Assembly: GCA_025201805.1 (NCBI GenBank)
Contig: MU619247.1
Location: 83,313-122,446, forward strand
DNA: 39,134 bases
Source: Parasitella parasitica
Lineage: Eukaryota > Mucoromycota > Mucoromycetes > Mucorales > Mucoraceae
Direction of reading: 5' to 3'
Shown: positions 1 through 11,900 of the stretch, one piece after another
Numbering within the stretch: the stretch's first letter is position 1
Layout: every line of letters begins with the position of its first letter
Notes under the pieces: generated by a model
The model's database searches: none
Told to the model about the DNA's origin: nothing
What the model saw: the letters and a program-made list of their open reading frames with translations, nothing else
Translations under genes and position numbers: made by a program

Positions 1-2
1 TA

Positions 3-660
3 GGGGTATTCAAATAGCAAAAAAAAATTAAATAAAAAAAAAATAACTAAAATGTTTCAGCCAATAGATTCGATATACAAGTGAATACCCCATTTTAATA
101 AAAATTTGATGATTTTAATTAAAAATTTAAAAACAAGGAAGGAGCTTTCAAAATTGAGTAAATCTTTAAAGCGTCGGGAGACTGATTCACTTCCTCACCA
201 TACATGGTGCCACCATGTTGTTTGGTTGGCTAGGTGGAGACATGCTGACGGTAAGGCGTTGCAACTCACTGGCAGCATCATTGCTGGTATGGTGGTAGCC
301 TAATTTGGTTCTGTAAATGCCACGCACAGGACAGTGCCGGTCATGTCAGCAAGGATTCTCTAGTTGCTGATTGAGCAACACCCTGCTGCCCACGTTTTAT
401 GGAAGCAGAGTGGAGAGGGCAGGACAAACGAGGATCCTAGTCTTGACAACAACCTTTTCGTGATTAGATGTATACGGGTGTTCTGGCCAATCATACATAT
501 TGTTTTTATTTTAATTTAATTGAAGATTTTAAGAAGAAGCAAAACGGTCTTCTTAAAAAAAGCGAAAAATAAAAAAAATAATTAAAATTTACCCAATAAA
601 ATTGCTCAATTTTTTTTTATTTAATTTAATTTTTTTATCATTTTGCTATTTGAATACCCC
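3..660. mobile_element. MITE-like non-autonomous DNA transposon with TA target duplication
   Basis: Bases 3-22 (ggggtattcaaatagcaaaa) are the exact reverse complement of bases 641-660, and both ends are flanked by TA (1-2 and 661-662). That gives a 658-bp element with 20-bp perfect terminal inverted repeats, continued inward by imperfect AT-rich repeats, and a TA duplication as made by Tc1/mariner- or PIF-like transposases. There is no credible transposase; the 65-aa frame at 106-303 resembles nothing I know. The core (about 170-470) is clearly more GC-rich than the flanks and contains a small hairpin around catggtg/caccatg. It must be mobilised in trans. The superfamily cannot be decided from the ends alone. 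Confidence 0.8.
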
Positions 661-662
661 TA

Positions 663-1216
663 TTAAATGTATCTTAAAATAATAAAGGTATCTTTTATCT
701 CATATATAACATTTTACATAATTCCCTATAAATCTACTCTAGAACATATATATATCTGCACACGACAGTTTTTCCGATGTTCTCTGTCATGTTCACACAG
801 ACTTTGTGTGTAACATTTTTGGTTATTATGAATATCAATTGAATACAAAAGAATAAACATCATCTTTCTTTTATCACTTACTTTATACTTTATACACTTA
901 TCAAAACAACACAAAAATAACAAATCTCTGCACACGACACTCTCATCACAATAATATAACATATCTCTTTAATGGTAATGTTTGTCCTATTTTGCAGCAT
1001 TAGAGATCAATGGATCAAAATTATTTTATGAATCCTGTATTTATTTCGCAAGGTATCAAATGCAGGTGTGGATGCATTACAGAAAATATCGCTTTGCTTA
1101 TAACAGACTTTTTGCAATATTATTGTATATAGTAAATTCCAATATAGAGTTTATCCATTTGCTTTAAAAAACTCAACCATACGTTTTAAAAAAATGGAAT
1201 ATATTCAATTGCAAAA
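663..1216. other. Intergenic, nothing recognised
   Basis: AT-rich DNA between the MITE and the 3' end of the dynamitin gene. A short direct repeat, tctgcacacgaca, occurs near 755 and near 926. Small open frames here (for example 726-962 and 982-1167) show no family resemblance. I see no RNA gene or terminator signal. Confidence 0.5.
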
Positions 1217-2978
1217 TTAGGCATCTGTTGTGGTTAGTGCAGTCATGCGTTGAATAAGGTCTGTCATTCTATCATCAATGACTTTAATGTTGTTGGTAAT
1301 GGAATCATCATTCTCTTTTAAACTTTTGTTAAGCTATGCAAAAGAATTCAAACGTCAGAACTATAGTTAAAAGTATAGAACAAATCAGTGTATATTTACC
1401 AGGTCGCATGTCGTGGTCAAGCTCTTCAATTCATCTGTCATTCTAGTTTGTTCTTCCGAAATGACTTTGACTGATTGACCAAATGATGCAGCTTCTGTAT
1501 GTAACGTTTGTAAGGCTTTGAGTCTTGTCAACAAAGCAGGTGTTAAATTTAAAAGTGGATCGACTTTTTCAAGGGTTGCAAAAAGTTTGTTTATCTTGTA
1601 AATTGTAAGAAAACTGTATAAATGTCATGTTCCAAAAATGGCTGCTTACCTTCGCATCGTTATCGTTGCTATCCTTGTTGGCTGTTTCACTTCCAGAAGG
1701 GTGATTTTGAGGGTTTATAGCATTAGAAAGTCCAAACCCCAAGCTTGAAGTCTCTTTACGACCAGATCTTAGTTCGCTCAAACGATCAAAATCGCTGTTC
1801 AGAACCTTGACTCTTCTTGCTACCATTTCAAGCTGTCTTGGTTGAGCGAGAACAATAACTTGTTGTTCTATTTTTGATAACGAGTTTACAAGAGAAGTGG
1901 AAGCGAGATTTTGCGGCTAACGTATACGTTTAGCATGCACTGCAAATTATGTTTGGAGATCTGGCTTACCAATTCATCTAAATCTTGTCCAGCGTTGGAT
2001 CCAACAAGCTTTTCTATCTTTGCAATACGCTCATCAATATCTGATAGTTTGCTCTCTTTTTGCATTTTAGCTGTTTCTGGGGTATAAAAAAGTTCATAGG
2101 TAACCATATCATTTTTATCGCTCTTGTCCAATACAGCTACATCATTCTCTTCGTTCTTCTCAGATGTCGTGGAAGGTATGTTTTTGAATGCCTCTAATTG
2201 CTTAATCAATGATTTGGCATCTTCGATAGATTTACCATAATTTGTCTTTTGACTCAAATCATCATCTCCTACTTGCTGGTTCATTCTTACTAGATCTGAT
2301 TGTAGATAAGCGATCTGAGACAGGATATCAGATTGTGAAATGGTTTCTTTCGCATCAGCAGGTTCCTAAAAATATTACGTATTAGCTACCATAAATTATA
2401 TAAACTTTGCTTACTTTTGCTTTTTCCATTTCGTCATTCAACTCCTGGACTTCATACATAAGACGACGCAGTTTCTGCAAGGGAGTCTCATCCAAAGACA
2501 AATTTTTGGGTAGAATTTCGTATTCGTTTGTCTCCATGGCTGGCGGACGTTTTACATAGGTACGATACATGGCTTTTTTTCTACGAGTTAAACGGTCTGA
2601 AAAATCTAATTTGAGTCAATAACGCAATCCAGTTTGTAAAGTATAATTCATATTACCTGTATCAGTAGAATCTACGATACTCCCCTTGAACCTGTTTGCA
2701 GCATCTTTAATGGAAACACGGGATTTTACAACGTTTTCGTTATCATCTTCATCGCTCGACTACAAAGATCCAATCAATTGTCATAGAATAACGTGAATAA
2801 TAGAACATATTATGTACCTGGTTTTCATAGGAAACGTTGGCGACATTGTCTGACGAGTCAGGCGTCTCGTAAACGTCTGGTTGGTCGTCCTGAAGATGAA
2901 ATTTTGAGCCAATTTTGTTGATTTTATTATGGTTTCTTAACTTACAATATCAGGAAGATCTGAATATTTTGAGGACAT
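1217..2978 (-). CDS. Dynactin subunit 2 (dynamitin, p50)
   Basis: Dynamitin forms the p50 shoulder of dynactin, the adaptor that links cytoplasmic dynein to cargo. My model has eight exons on the minus strand: 2946-2978, 2818-2889, 2657-2759, 2415-2596, 1970-2365, 1650-1916, 1400-1594 and 1217-1333. All phases agree and the product is about 454 aa, slightly above the family's usual 400-440. The N-terminus, MSSKYSDLPDI then DDQPDVYETPD, is the family hallmark (arm that enters the Arp1 filament). Later come the conserved block around YEVQELNDEMEKAK, long coiled coils, and a C-terminal stretch INKLFATLEKVDPLL typical of dynamitin. The start is the ATG directly before KYSDLPDI. Only 112 bp separate it from the stop of the next minus-strand gene upstream. 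Exon ends are predicted, not proven. Confidence 0.9.
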
Positions 2979-3090
2979 GATGACTCCAGATAAAATATGA
3001 TAAAAGTAGGGTAAATTCTGATTGAATAGTATTATTTAAAGAGGCTCTACGAGACTCTACACGTGACAGGCATATTACTACTACTCGGAA

Positions 3091-3690
3091 TCAAGGCAAT
3101 ACTCCCTGATTCAGTTGCTTCAGCTTCTTTCTAAGGTATGTGTTTTCTTGCTCTAATTCAAAGAGTTCTCTATTTTTTGATTTTTTTTTTTCAGGTCAGC
3201 GAATACAATTTAGTGTAGGATTGATAATTACAAACAGTTTATAGTGCCTAACTTGCTTTAATTCATGTTTGGCTTGATCTATTACCTTGTTTTGTTTGGC
3301 AATCTTTGCTCTGAGATATTCAACCAAGTTTGTCAAAGCATTAAAGCGAAACTATTCCCAAATATACACATAAATCAATTGTGATAGGATTATTCTTAGA
3401 GTTTTTACTTCAATAATCTTCTCGGCATTACTGAATAAACTCTTGGTAGATGTCAGAAACCCACTGCCGTGCATTGGTACCTTGCTCTTGTTTAGAAACT
3501 ATCCTTCTTTGTCAAGTCAAGCCATTTGTTTTACCTTCTCGCCTATAATTGTAAATTTGCATTTCTTTTTGCAAATAGGACACGATTCTTCATATATATT
3601 AAAGCAATTATATCCACATATTATATGACCACATTCTGCCATGTAATCCCACTCTGATAAGCTTTTTCCACAAAAATCACATCCAAACAT
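3091..3690 (-). CDS. Small RING-finger coiled-coil protein, Zip3/HEI10-like (tentative)
   Basis: Exon 1 (3535-3690, 52 codons) encodes a RING-type zinc finger: C4-x2-C7, C20-x-H22, C25-x3-C29, C37-x2-C40, beginning MFGCDFCGKSL and ending SCPICKKKC. A RING at the very N-terminus followed by a coiled coil is the plan of the meiotic SUMO/ubiquitin ligases Zip3 and HEI10 (CCNB1IP1), which mark crossover sites. Later exons are less certain: one ends SNAEKIIE (about 3410), one covers FRFNALTNLVEYLRAKIAKQNK (about 3280-3340), and the last reads ELFELEQENTYLRKKLKQLN and stops at 3091. Joining the last two in frame needs a GC-AG intron or a correction near the A/T run at 3181-3191. Start is the ATG just before the first Cys, 132 bp past the RPA12 stop. 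Family assignment rests on architecture only. Confidence 0.55.
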
Positions 3691-3821
3691 TCGTTGAAGC
3701 TATTTTAATTAAATAGTAATCTTTGGTAAAGAGAGGGATTTTTTTTTTGGTTAAATCGAATGAGGAGGGGGATATGCAAATTTACAAAAGAGAGAAGATA
3801 AAAAGAAAGAATAAAATAAAT

Positions 3822-4322
3822 CTAGTTGTTGACAGAGTACTTGTAACTACAGAAAAAAGAAAGGTCAGGCAGATCATGCATTTGACAAATATCGTACAAG
3901 CAACTTACCCGCATTTTTTACAGTTATAAAAGACCGTTTGGCCTTCGTCAGCAGAACGCAATTGCATAGTGTGATATTCCATTTCATGATGGCCACAAGA
4001 AGGACATTTTTCTTTGATCTGTTTGCATATTTAACATATAATATTCAACAACGAAAGTAGATGGACTTACAATAGCTCTTGCTTGTTTGTTTTCTTTGCT
4101 CTGCTGAACTAGATGGCGCTTAGATTTCAAAGCTGATTGAAAAGAACGTTCAGAGGAAGTAGTAATGACTTCTGTAGCTTCAACACCTGCTGTTCTAAAG
4201 GCACAGCTACATTGATTACATAATAAAATATCATCATCACCACCAGCCATACCCAAAAGGTTACCGCATTCAGGACAAAAGGTGAGAGAACCGATAATAT
4301 TAGTAGATGCCTCTATTGCCAT
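3822..4322 (-). CDS. RPA12: DNA-directed RNA polymerase I subunit RPA12
   Basis: RPA12 is the small zinc-ribbon subunit of nucleolar RNA polymerase I; it stimulates transcript cleavage and helps termination during rRNA synthesis. Three exons (4071-4322, 3909-4018, 3822-3846; phases agree) give 128 aa, against 125 in yeast. The N-terminal ribbon is CPECG (about residues 17-21) with CNQC (about 35-38). The C-terminal TFIIS-like ribbon has CPSCG, the hallmark QLRSADEGQTVFYNC with the catalytic Asp-Glu pair, then CKKC, ending GYKYSVNN. The third exon is only 25 nt and holds the last eight residues, so it is easily missed. The start MAIEAS is preferred over upstream in-frame codons because those run through a low-complexity poly-F stretch. 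It lies 296 bp from the eIF2B epsilon stop. Confidence 0.93.
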
Positions 4323-4618
4323 GCTGTTTAAATGAAAAAACGGTGATATTTGACAGTTATTTGGAAAAACACAAAATACAAAAAAAAAAAAAAAAACACA
4401 CACACACAGTGGCTTATTGAGATGCGCATAGTTAGGCAGTCATTTGATATAGGTTGGCACATCGATCCACTATAGAAGAAGTGATGAGAGAAGCTTTAAA
4501 TCCTCATGTAGACAGACTAGTGCATTCCAACCTTTAAAATGATTGTTTAATCGTGTTATTCTTGGGGTTAAAACTCTTTAAAATGTAGCGATAATTATCT
4601 TGAACGAAAATTTTATAA
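4323..4618. other. Short intergenic spacer with CA microsatellite
   Basis: Spacer between the 5' end of RPA12 and the 3' end of the eIF2B epsilon gene. It contains an A tract followed by a short CA repeat (about 4381-4409). It presumably carries the RPA12 promoter and the eIF2B epsilon 3' end; no defined motif is seen. Confidence 0.5.
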
Positions 4619-6891
4619 CTATTCTTCATCGCTCTCCTCTTCCTCTTCGTCCTCAGACTCTTCCTCTGCCTCATCCAACCATTCGATGAATTTGGTAGCC
4701 TTGTCTCTTAATTTAGACTCGGTAAGATTTGCTTTCGATAAATCCGTATTATACCAATTCCTAATTGCTTCTTCTTCCACAATATCAGAATCGTAAAACA
4801 GTTGTAAAGCGCCCAAGAATAATTTGTTCAAATATAGTTGTGATGCACAATGCTTTTGCAAAATTTGTAGAGCATGTAACTGGTCCTCTGGTAAATGTAT
4901 CATTTTTCCAATTAAAGATGCCCATTTAGTCAGCACAGTCTTCAAGCTCTGAACTGGGTTGTCGCGATCAATGTGATTCATAATAATAGGGATCATAACC
5001 TCACGGATATCGGTATAAGAACCATTGCTGGACATACGTAAGCCAGTAATCTCTAATGCGGCGGTATATACAGTGTGGTTTTCATCCAAAGAACGTTCGA
5101 TGGTTTGTGCAATTTCTTTTTTAAACTCTTCAGTCTTACGAGCCATGATATTCTCAATTGCCCAAGACCCATTAAGAGACCCTATGTCTGACTCATCATC
5201 AGATTCTCCAACTTCACTTGCACTATCTGTGATATCCCCATCCTTGAGTACGAGATCTGCCATATCATACGCCAAAGACCCTAGTTTGACATTTCTGATA
5301 TCTATATCGTCATCGTCAGATTGAAGGACCCAGAAATAGACTGGTGGGTGGTCGCCAGTAAGAACTTGTTGGTGGTTTTCTTGGTCATCATCTTCGTCGC
5401 TGCTTTCATCAAACATGCTGTTTCTAGGCTGAGGTAAGAGACTAAGTCTAGAGTATTTCGGAATTTTAGCATTAGGGCCAAGGGTGACACCAACAGAAAT
5501 TAGACAACCTTGAGCAATGGTGGTATTTTCCAAGATGTTGGCATTGTTGGCAATAAAGCTTTTTTTGATCGTACAATTATCACCAATAGAGACGTTATCC
5601 CAGAAAAAAGCACCTTCCAAAACGACATTATCGCCAATTGTACAATTTTTTCCAATGATTGAGTTTCCAATGCGAGTATTTTCTCCAATGCGGGTTCCAG
5701 GACCAATCTGCACATTCTCATCAATTATACACGATCTTGACAAAACGACATTCATAGATTTATAGATATTGCCTCTTGCGAATTCGTAATCATCGCCTGC
5801 TCTCAAGTTAGTCTCGGGAACGATAGGAAAAGCCCATCGGTTGAGGATGTGGTTACTGATGGTACTGTAGAGCTGTTCATTTTGGACACGAGCAACGTAG
5901 GGCTCAAACACAAGGTTGGTGTAGATGGTCTTCCCTAAAATATCAGACGTCAAAATGCCGTGGACGAAATCGCTACGCAAAAGTTGCCAATCAAAGTTTT
6001 CGGTAAACAAAGCTGGTACTTCGACAGAGCAAATATCAAGATACGGATCCACAAGGTCGTTACGGAATTCAATTTGGGGTCGATTCTCAAAAATCTCGGG
6101 TGAAATATCCATGCGATGTTTACGAGGAAGCGAAACAACAGACTCGTAGTAAACGCATTGGTGAGTAGTCGGGTCCAGGACGAACACACTGCTGGAATCC
6201 TTGGGTCTAACATACATATACGTTTAATTCTAATGACAGAATATCGCACGGCAGATACAACCCTACCTGGCAGTGTGAGTGCGAGATGCTTCCTTGAGGA
6301 GCATAGTCATAATGGAATTCTTATCGATCTTTCTACGAGCACGGTGTTCTTCGAGAAGTTTGTCCAGTTTGATGTTGGAGATGAGTTCGCCGGTTGTCAA
6401 AATGAAATCTGTGGTAATCAATTGACGAGCATCGAGTTCTCGAAGAGCATCACCAACCGACATACACTCTGGTGTTGCTACAATTTTAACAGAGAGCCTA
6501 GAGTTGGGCTTCATCCATTCAGATTGTCTATCAAGAACTAGAGTGAGTAAAATGCCTTGAGTATCGAAAAAAGGCGATTCTTACTCAAAATATGCTTTAA
6601 TTGCATCAATATGTGTTGTGCAAACAACAAACACTTCCAAAATATCCACTGTGGCTAATAGTTCCATGGTGTACTCGATCAACGGAATGTTGCAAATAGG
6701 CATCAAGCACTATTTTTTAATAATTAAAACGGCTGATATCAATGATGCTCGCATCAACTTACTCTAGGCATTTCATGAGAGATGGGGAGGAATTGTTCCT
6801 CAAAAGAGTCTGTTAAAATGACAGCTTGGAAAGGTGCTTCTTCCTCTTGGTTGTTTTCGTTGTTGCTGGGCTTCTTTTGCTTGGGAGGCAT
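4619..6891 (-). CDS. GCD6: Translation initiation factor eIF2B subunit epsilon
   Basis: This is the catalytic subunit of eIF2B, the guanine nucleotide exchange factor that recycles eIF2-GDP and is the target of eIF2-alpha phosphorylation control. Four exons (6763-6891, 6585-6709, 6267-6527, 4619-6206; phases agree) encode 700 aa, close to the family's usual 710-720. Order: a nucleotidyltransferase-like N-domain (FQAVILTDSFEEQFLPIS, then IPLIEYTMELLA and MSVGDALRELD), a left-handed beta-helix of hexapeptide repeats (about residues 335-440, for example IGPGTRIGENTRIGNSIIG), an acidic linker, and a C-terminal W2/HEAT domain with acidic-aromatic boxes (WYNTDL; EWLDEAEEE) that bind eIF2-beta. The long exon has an in-frame ATG upstream of RPKDSSS, but that ATG lies in intron 3 and is not the start. 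The gene symbol is the yeast name. Confidence 0.93.
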
Positions 6892-8910
6892 GCTGTCAAT
6901 AGTTCAGTAAAACACACAAAATATTGATATCGCGTTTACCTTGTGAAGAGTGTGCCTCAGTTTTTTTTTTTTTTTTTTTTTTTTCTGGTTTCTTGGTGAC
7001 TCCCTTTACTTTTGGGATGCTTTTGTTGACCATTCGTTAAATGTGCCCTTCTACCTGAAAGAGACCAGATTGCCATCGGTTGATGTATATGGAGAACTTA
7101 AACTGTATATAACTGCAAAATTGGTGCTAGAGATATTTTCAAAATCTGATTTTGTTGTTGAATGATCTCTGAATGACTTTCACACATCTGAAACTCCCCT
7201 TTTCGACAAAAAAAAAATGCCATCATGAGCCATATAGTGTAAAGTGATTAGTGAATATATTGAATATTAAACAGTTCAAATACAAACAAAAAAATTCTTC
7301 AAGGTCAAAGACAGACTTATTTCGCCTTACATTTAATGGCATATGCTATAACCAAATGGCTTATCTAATGCATTTGTACAACAAAAAAAAAATAAGCAAT
7401 GAAAAAATGAACGTTATTTTCCAATTATAATCTCAAGATAATCACGTATACAATAGTCAAAAATGGTCGCTCGAACAATGTCCTCTTTCAGATGCAGATT
7501 ACCCTAATTTTTGATGACAAAATTGCTTCCATCAAATGCGCAACGAACTCTTATATTTTAGCGCAAAATAGCCGAGTACGGCCATTTTTTCATCAAGGAG
7601 TACAAATGCAGGAACCACTTTCAATTTGTCTGACCAGGGTTCATTCGATTCACGTTATCTGTACTATAGAATACAATAGAAAGTGGTTTTCTTAATTTAG
7701 GCAGTTCCTTTGCATCAGGTGTTGTGTCACCTATTAGGAATAACAGGCCTTGCCATCCTGTTGGAGAGATATTTTTGATTTTCGGGTTTCAAGTAACTAT
7801 ACAATCGAGAGTATACCTTACTTTGGTAAGATTACAAGTTCATTGGACTAAGCGCATGCAGCTAATAGGTTTGAAAAGCTAAAATTTCGGCAATAGTCAT
7901 TTGAAATGCTTGGCTTTTTGCCTTGAGAGATCTGCAGTTTACCTTGCAATAACAATTTCATGCGAAGCTCGAGTCTTCCCCTGAATTGGAGTGTAAAAAA
8001 AAAAAAAGCTGGCAAATTGCATAGGCAGAGTAATACGATATTGTTTCAAGTTAATAAAAGAAATCAATTAGGTGGGAACACCCATGACTTGATTCACATA
8101 ACAAGGAAAGCCAAAAACTGACAGTAAAACCAGAAGAATGACATCCCAAGGCCGAGAACTTTCTTTTTTCGTATGGAATCTAATAGATGCTCTTTTTGAC
8201 ATCGGTATTCAAAACTTGCCTTTTGATGGTGAAATACATTGGATCAAGTTCCAGGCAATTGATTAGTACGAAAAATTTATGCCTAAGATCCACCTGGATG
8301 TTTCTAAAAAAGATATTTTTTGTAAGTTAGATGCTCTCAAAGTTTGAATATCGATTTTATTTTGTGCATCAAACTTGAAATTTGTACTACACAATGCTTG
8401 AAAAAGTATAGCCGTGTAACATTCTCACAGATATCGTATTTTCAGATTTTGTAGGTACCCCCAAATATTTGATTTGAAAATACGCTATTGCAAAATAAAC
8501 CCAGTTATGAAAGTTCTTGGTACACACTGCCTTTGGTGAGCATGTACTCAATTTTTCAAATTCATCTGAATCAAACAACTCCATATACATGTTCAAAGAG
8601 TCCCAGGAAGCTCAAATGCAACACAGAATCATGATGTCAATACAAAAAATCATGTATCAATCCAATCAATTTGAAGGTGTAACAACAAGATTGCTGAAAT
8701 CATGATATATTTGGATGTGCCGATGGTTACACCAAATTTGTATCCTTGATATGTGTTTGACCATTCTTCTCTTTTCTCTTTTTCTCTCTACTTTGTTTTT
8801 TTTTGTTTTTATTAATCTTCAACCGGCAAGAACGAGAACTACAAGAAAAAAAGAGCGAACAGAAGAACCGGCATCTAGTTTCTTTTTTTTTTGTTTAATT
8901 TTGCAAAGTT
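6892..8910. other. Gene-free interval with decayed coding traces and HK promoter
   Basis: Two kilobases between divergent genes (eIF2B epsilon on minus, histidine kinase on plus). A T tract lies at about 6961-6984. The interval 8080-8760 on the plus strand reads like a decayed protein-coding sequence (see findings), and 7380-7760 on the minus strand has shorter such traces. The last 150 bp (about 8760-8890) are pyrimidine-rich (runs of ctttt and tctct), as is common just upstream of fungal start codons, and are probably the histidine kinase promoter and 5' leader. I find no intact gene or tRNA. Confidence 0.5.
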
Positions 8911-11900
8911 ATGAAACGCTCCTCAACTGGCGATTTTACTAAGAATAAGAAATTGTGTTTATCATCCTCGCCTACGCACAGCAACGATAGCAACGACGAC
9001 ATACAGAGCGATAGTGCTAGCAAAAGTAATTTAATGACAGATATCATGGAGCAAGTCAAGGAGATGGTCCTGCATCTTGACAAAGGCGACCTGGACTTTT
9101 GCATTTCGCAATCACCATTAGTAAATAGCGATGAGAACGATGATGATATGTCAATAGCACTGCATCATGCTTTGAGGAATATTGCACAGAAGCAATTAAG
9201 GCTAGAAACAGAGAATAAAAGATACCAAATAGCCATTAAACAGCAACACCACTTGCTGACACAGCACCAGCAACCACACAATCAATCACAAAAAGACGAG
9301 CAAGAACAAGAAGAAAAGGAATCTGTTGTAAATAGTAATAATGGAACTCCCGAAGATTGCATTTCTTCTTTTCGACGATCACCAATGTTGGAAAAACTGC
9401 AATTAGCTCCAACAACTGGTAAATCGATGTTTTGCTCTATCTTTTTCTAATTTAACATTAACATGATCATTAAAAAAAAAACAAAAAAAAAACAAAAAAA
9501 AAACAAAACAAAACAAAAAAAGATAAAATGAAGACTCAAAATGACAATAGCACCTGTCAAAACTGCGTAAATCAAGCAGTTCAAGTTGCAAGAGCTGTAC
9601 ATAAAGGTGTGTTAGATCAACGCATTACTTGCACCCACTCCTCGCAAAATGCCTTGAAAAATGCAGTCAATTCGATGGCAGATCAATTACAACGTATCAC
9701 TAATAACGTACTGAAAGTTGCTCAAGAGACAGCTGTAGAAGGCAAACTAGGCGTTCAAGCAGAATGCGATGATAATATGGAAGGCGTTTGGCGTGATTTC
9801 ATTTTAAACTTGAACAGCATGACGAGAAGCCATTTGGAGCAAGTGAGAGATATTGCAGATGTATCGACCGCTATTGCAAGAGGCGACCTTAGCAAAACAA
9901 TGACAGTTCCTGTTTACGGCGAAACCTTGATCTTAAAAAACACATTCAACACTATGGTCAACCATCTAAATTTTTTTGCGTCTGAAGTTACCAGAGTCGC
10001 TCATGAAGTTGGCACAGAAGGAAAGCTTGGAGCGCAAGCCAAAGTGGCTGGCGTTGATGGCATTTGGAAGGAACTGACAGACAACGTCAACACCATGGCA
10101 ACCAATTTAACAAATCAAGTCAGAGACATTGCGCATGTTTCGAAAGCTGTTGCTAGGGGTGATCTTTCAAAGAAAGTTAAAGTAGAAGTCAAAGGCGAAA
10201 TGCTGGATTTGAAGAATACGATTAATACTATGGTGGACCAGGTAAATGAAAAGGTCATAACCAACTATAATTCAATCACTAAATTAAGGCTATGAGTCAA
10301 GTTGTCTACGTTTGCAGTCGAAGTGACGCGTGTATCGCTGGAGGTTGGAACTGAAGGCAAATTAGGTGGCCAAGCTGTTGTGAAAGATGTTGGAGGCACG
10401 TGGAAAGATTTGACAGATAACGTAAACATGATGGCGTTGAAGATCACCAGTCAAGTGCGAGATATTGCAGCTGTTGCAAAAGCTGTGGCCGAGGGCGATC
10501 TAACCAAAAAAGTAAAAGCAAATGCTCAAGGCGAAGTTTTGGAATTGAAAAATACAATGAATCAAATGGTAAGAAGGTCTACCATCAATCCAATAACTAA
10601 AGTTTAATCGTTTATCGTAATTGTACAGGTTGATCAGCTAACAAACTTTTCGGCCGAAGTGAGGAGAGTCTCATTGGAAGTGGGTGTTGAGGGCAAGCTA
10701 GGCGGACAAGCCGTAGTCAAAGACGTCGGAGGTGCCTGGAAAGACCTGACGGATAATGTCAATACAATGGCCGCTAATCTCACCACTCAAGTACGATCTA
10801 TCGCAGAAGTAACAACGGCTGTCGCTAAAGGTGATCTCTCCAAAAAGATTGCTGTAGAGACCCGAGGCGAAATCTGGGATTTGAAGAACACAGTAAATAA
10901 TATGGTGGATCAACTTCGTGTGTTTTCAACAGAAGTAACCCGCGTAGCCAAGGAAGTGGGTACGGAAGGAAAATTGGGCGGACAAGCCCGAGTACCGAGT
11001 GTTGATGGTACCTGGCGTGTCCTCACTGATAATGTCAATACTATGGCCTCAAATTTAACAACCCAAGTGCGCTCTATCGCTGTTGTTACCAAGGCTGTTG
11101 CTAATGGTGATTTGTCCAAAAAGATCGAAGTTGAATCAGGCGGCGAAATCTCGGAGCTCAAGAACATTGTGAACGATATGGTTGATCAACTGAGGGTGTT
11201 TGCATCTGAAGTGACCCGTGTTGCTCGTGAGGTTGGTACTGACGGTAAATTAGGCGGCGAAGCTGTTGTTCCAAAGGTCAGCGGAACCTGGAAAGATCTG
11301 ACAGACAACGTCAATACTATGGCTGCTAATTTAACGACGCAAGTTCGATCAATTGCACTGGTTACAAAAGCGGTTGCAAAGGGCGACCTGTCAAAGAAGA
11401 TTCATGTTGAAACGAGAGGCGAAATACTAGATCTCAAGAATACCGTCAATAGCATGGTGGATCAACTTAATGTATTTGCAGCAGAGGTCACGCGTGTGGC
11501 TAAAGAAGTAGGCACTGAGGGTAAACTTGGCGGCCAAGCTCTGGTCCCTAATGTAGATGGCACATGGATGGATCTAACAGATAATGTCAACCAAATGGCT
11601 GCTAATCTCACCAATCAAGTCCGTTCCATCGCCGAGGTTACCAAAGCCGTTGCTTTGGGCGATCTTTCCAAAAAGATTGAGGTTGAGTCAGGCGGTGAGA
11701 TCTCAGAGCTTAAGAACACTGTAAATGACATGGTGGATCAATTGAGAGTGTTTGCTTCTGAAGTAACGCGTGTGTCGAAAGAGGTGGGCACTGAAGGCAA
11801 ACTAGGCGGCCAGGCAGTTGTTCAAGGGGTGGCTGGCACATGGCACGAATTAACCGACAATGTCAACATCATGGCTGCAAATCTCACGAATCAGGTCCGC

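Noticed and set aside
106-303. 65-aa frame inside the MITE as a transposase
   Set aside because: Too short, no catalytic motif, and it spans the AT-rich/GC-rich boundary of a non-autonomous element.
6950-7165. 71-aa plus-strand frame beginning in the T tract upstream of eIF2B epsilon
   Set aside because: It starts with poly-Phe from the T run and shows no family resemblance; it lies in the promoter region.
7639-7660. ggttcattcgattc as a tRNA B-box
   Set aside because: It deviates from the GGTTCGANTCC consensus, and no matching A-box or cloverleaf arms were found nearby.
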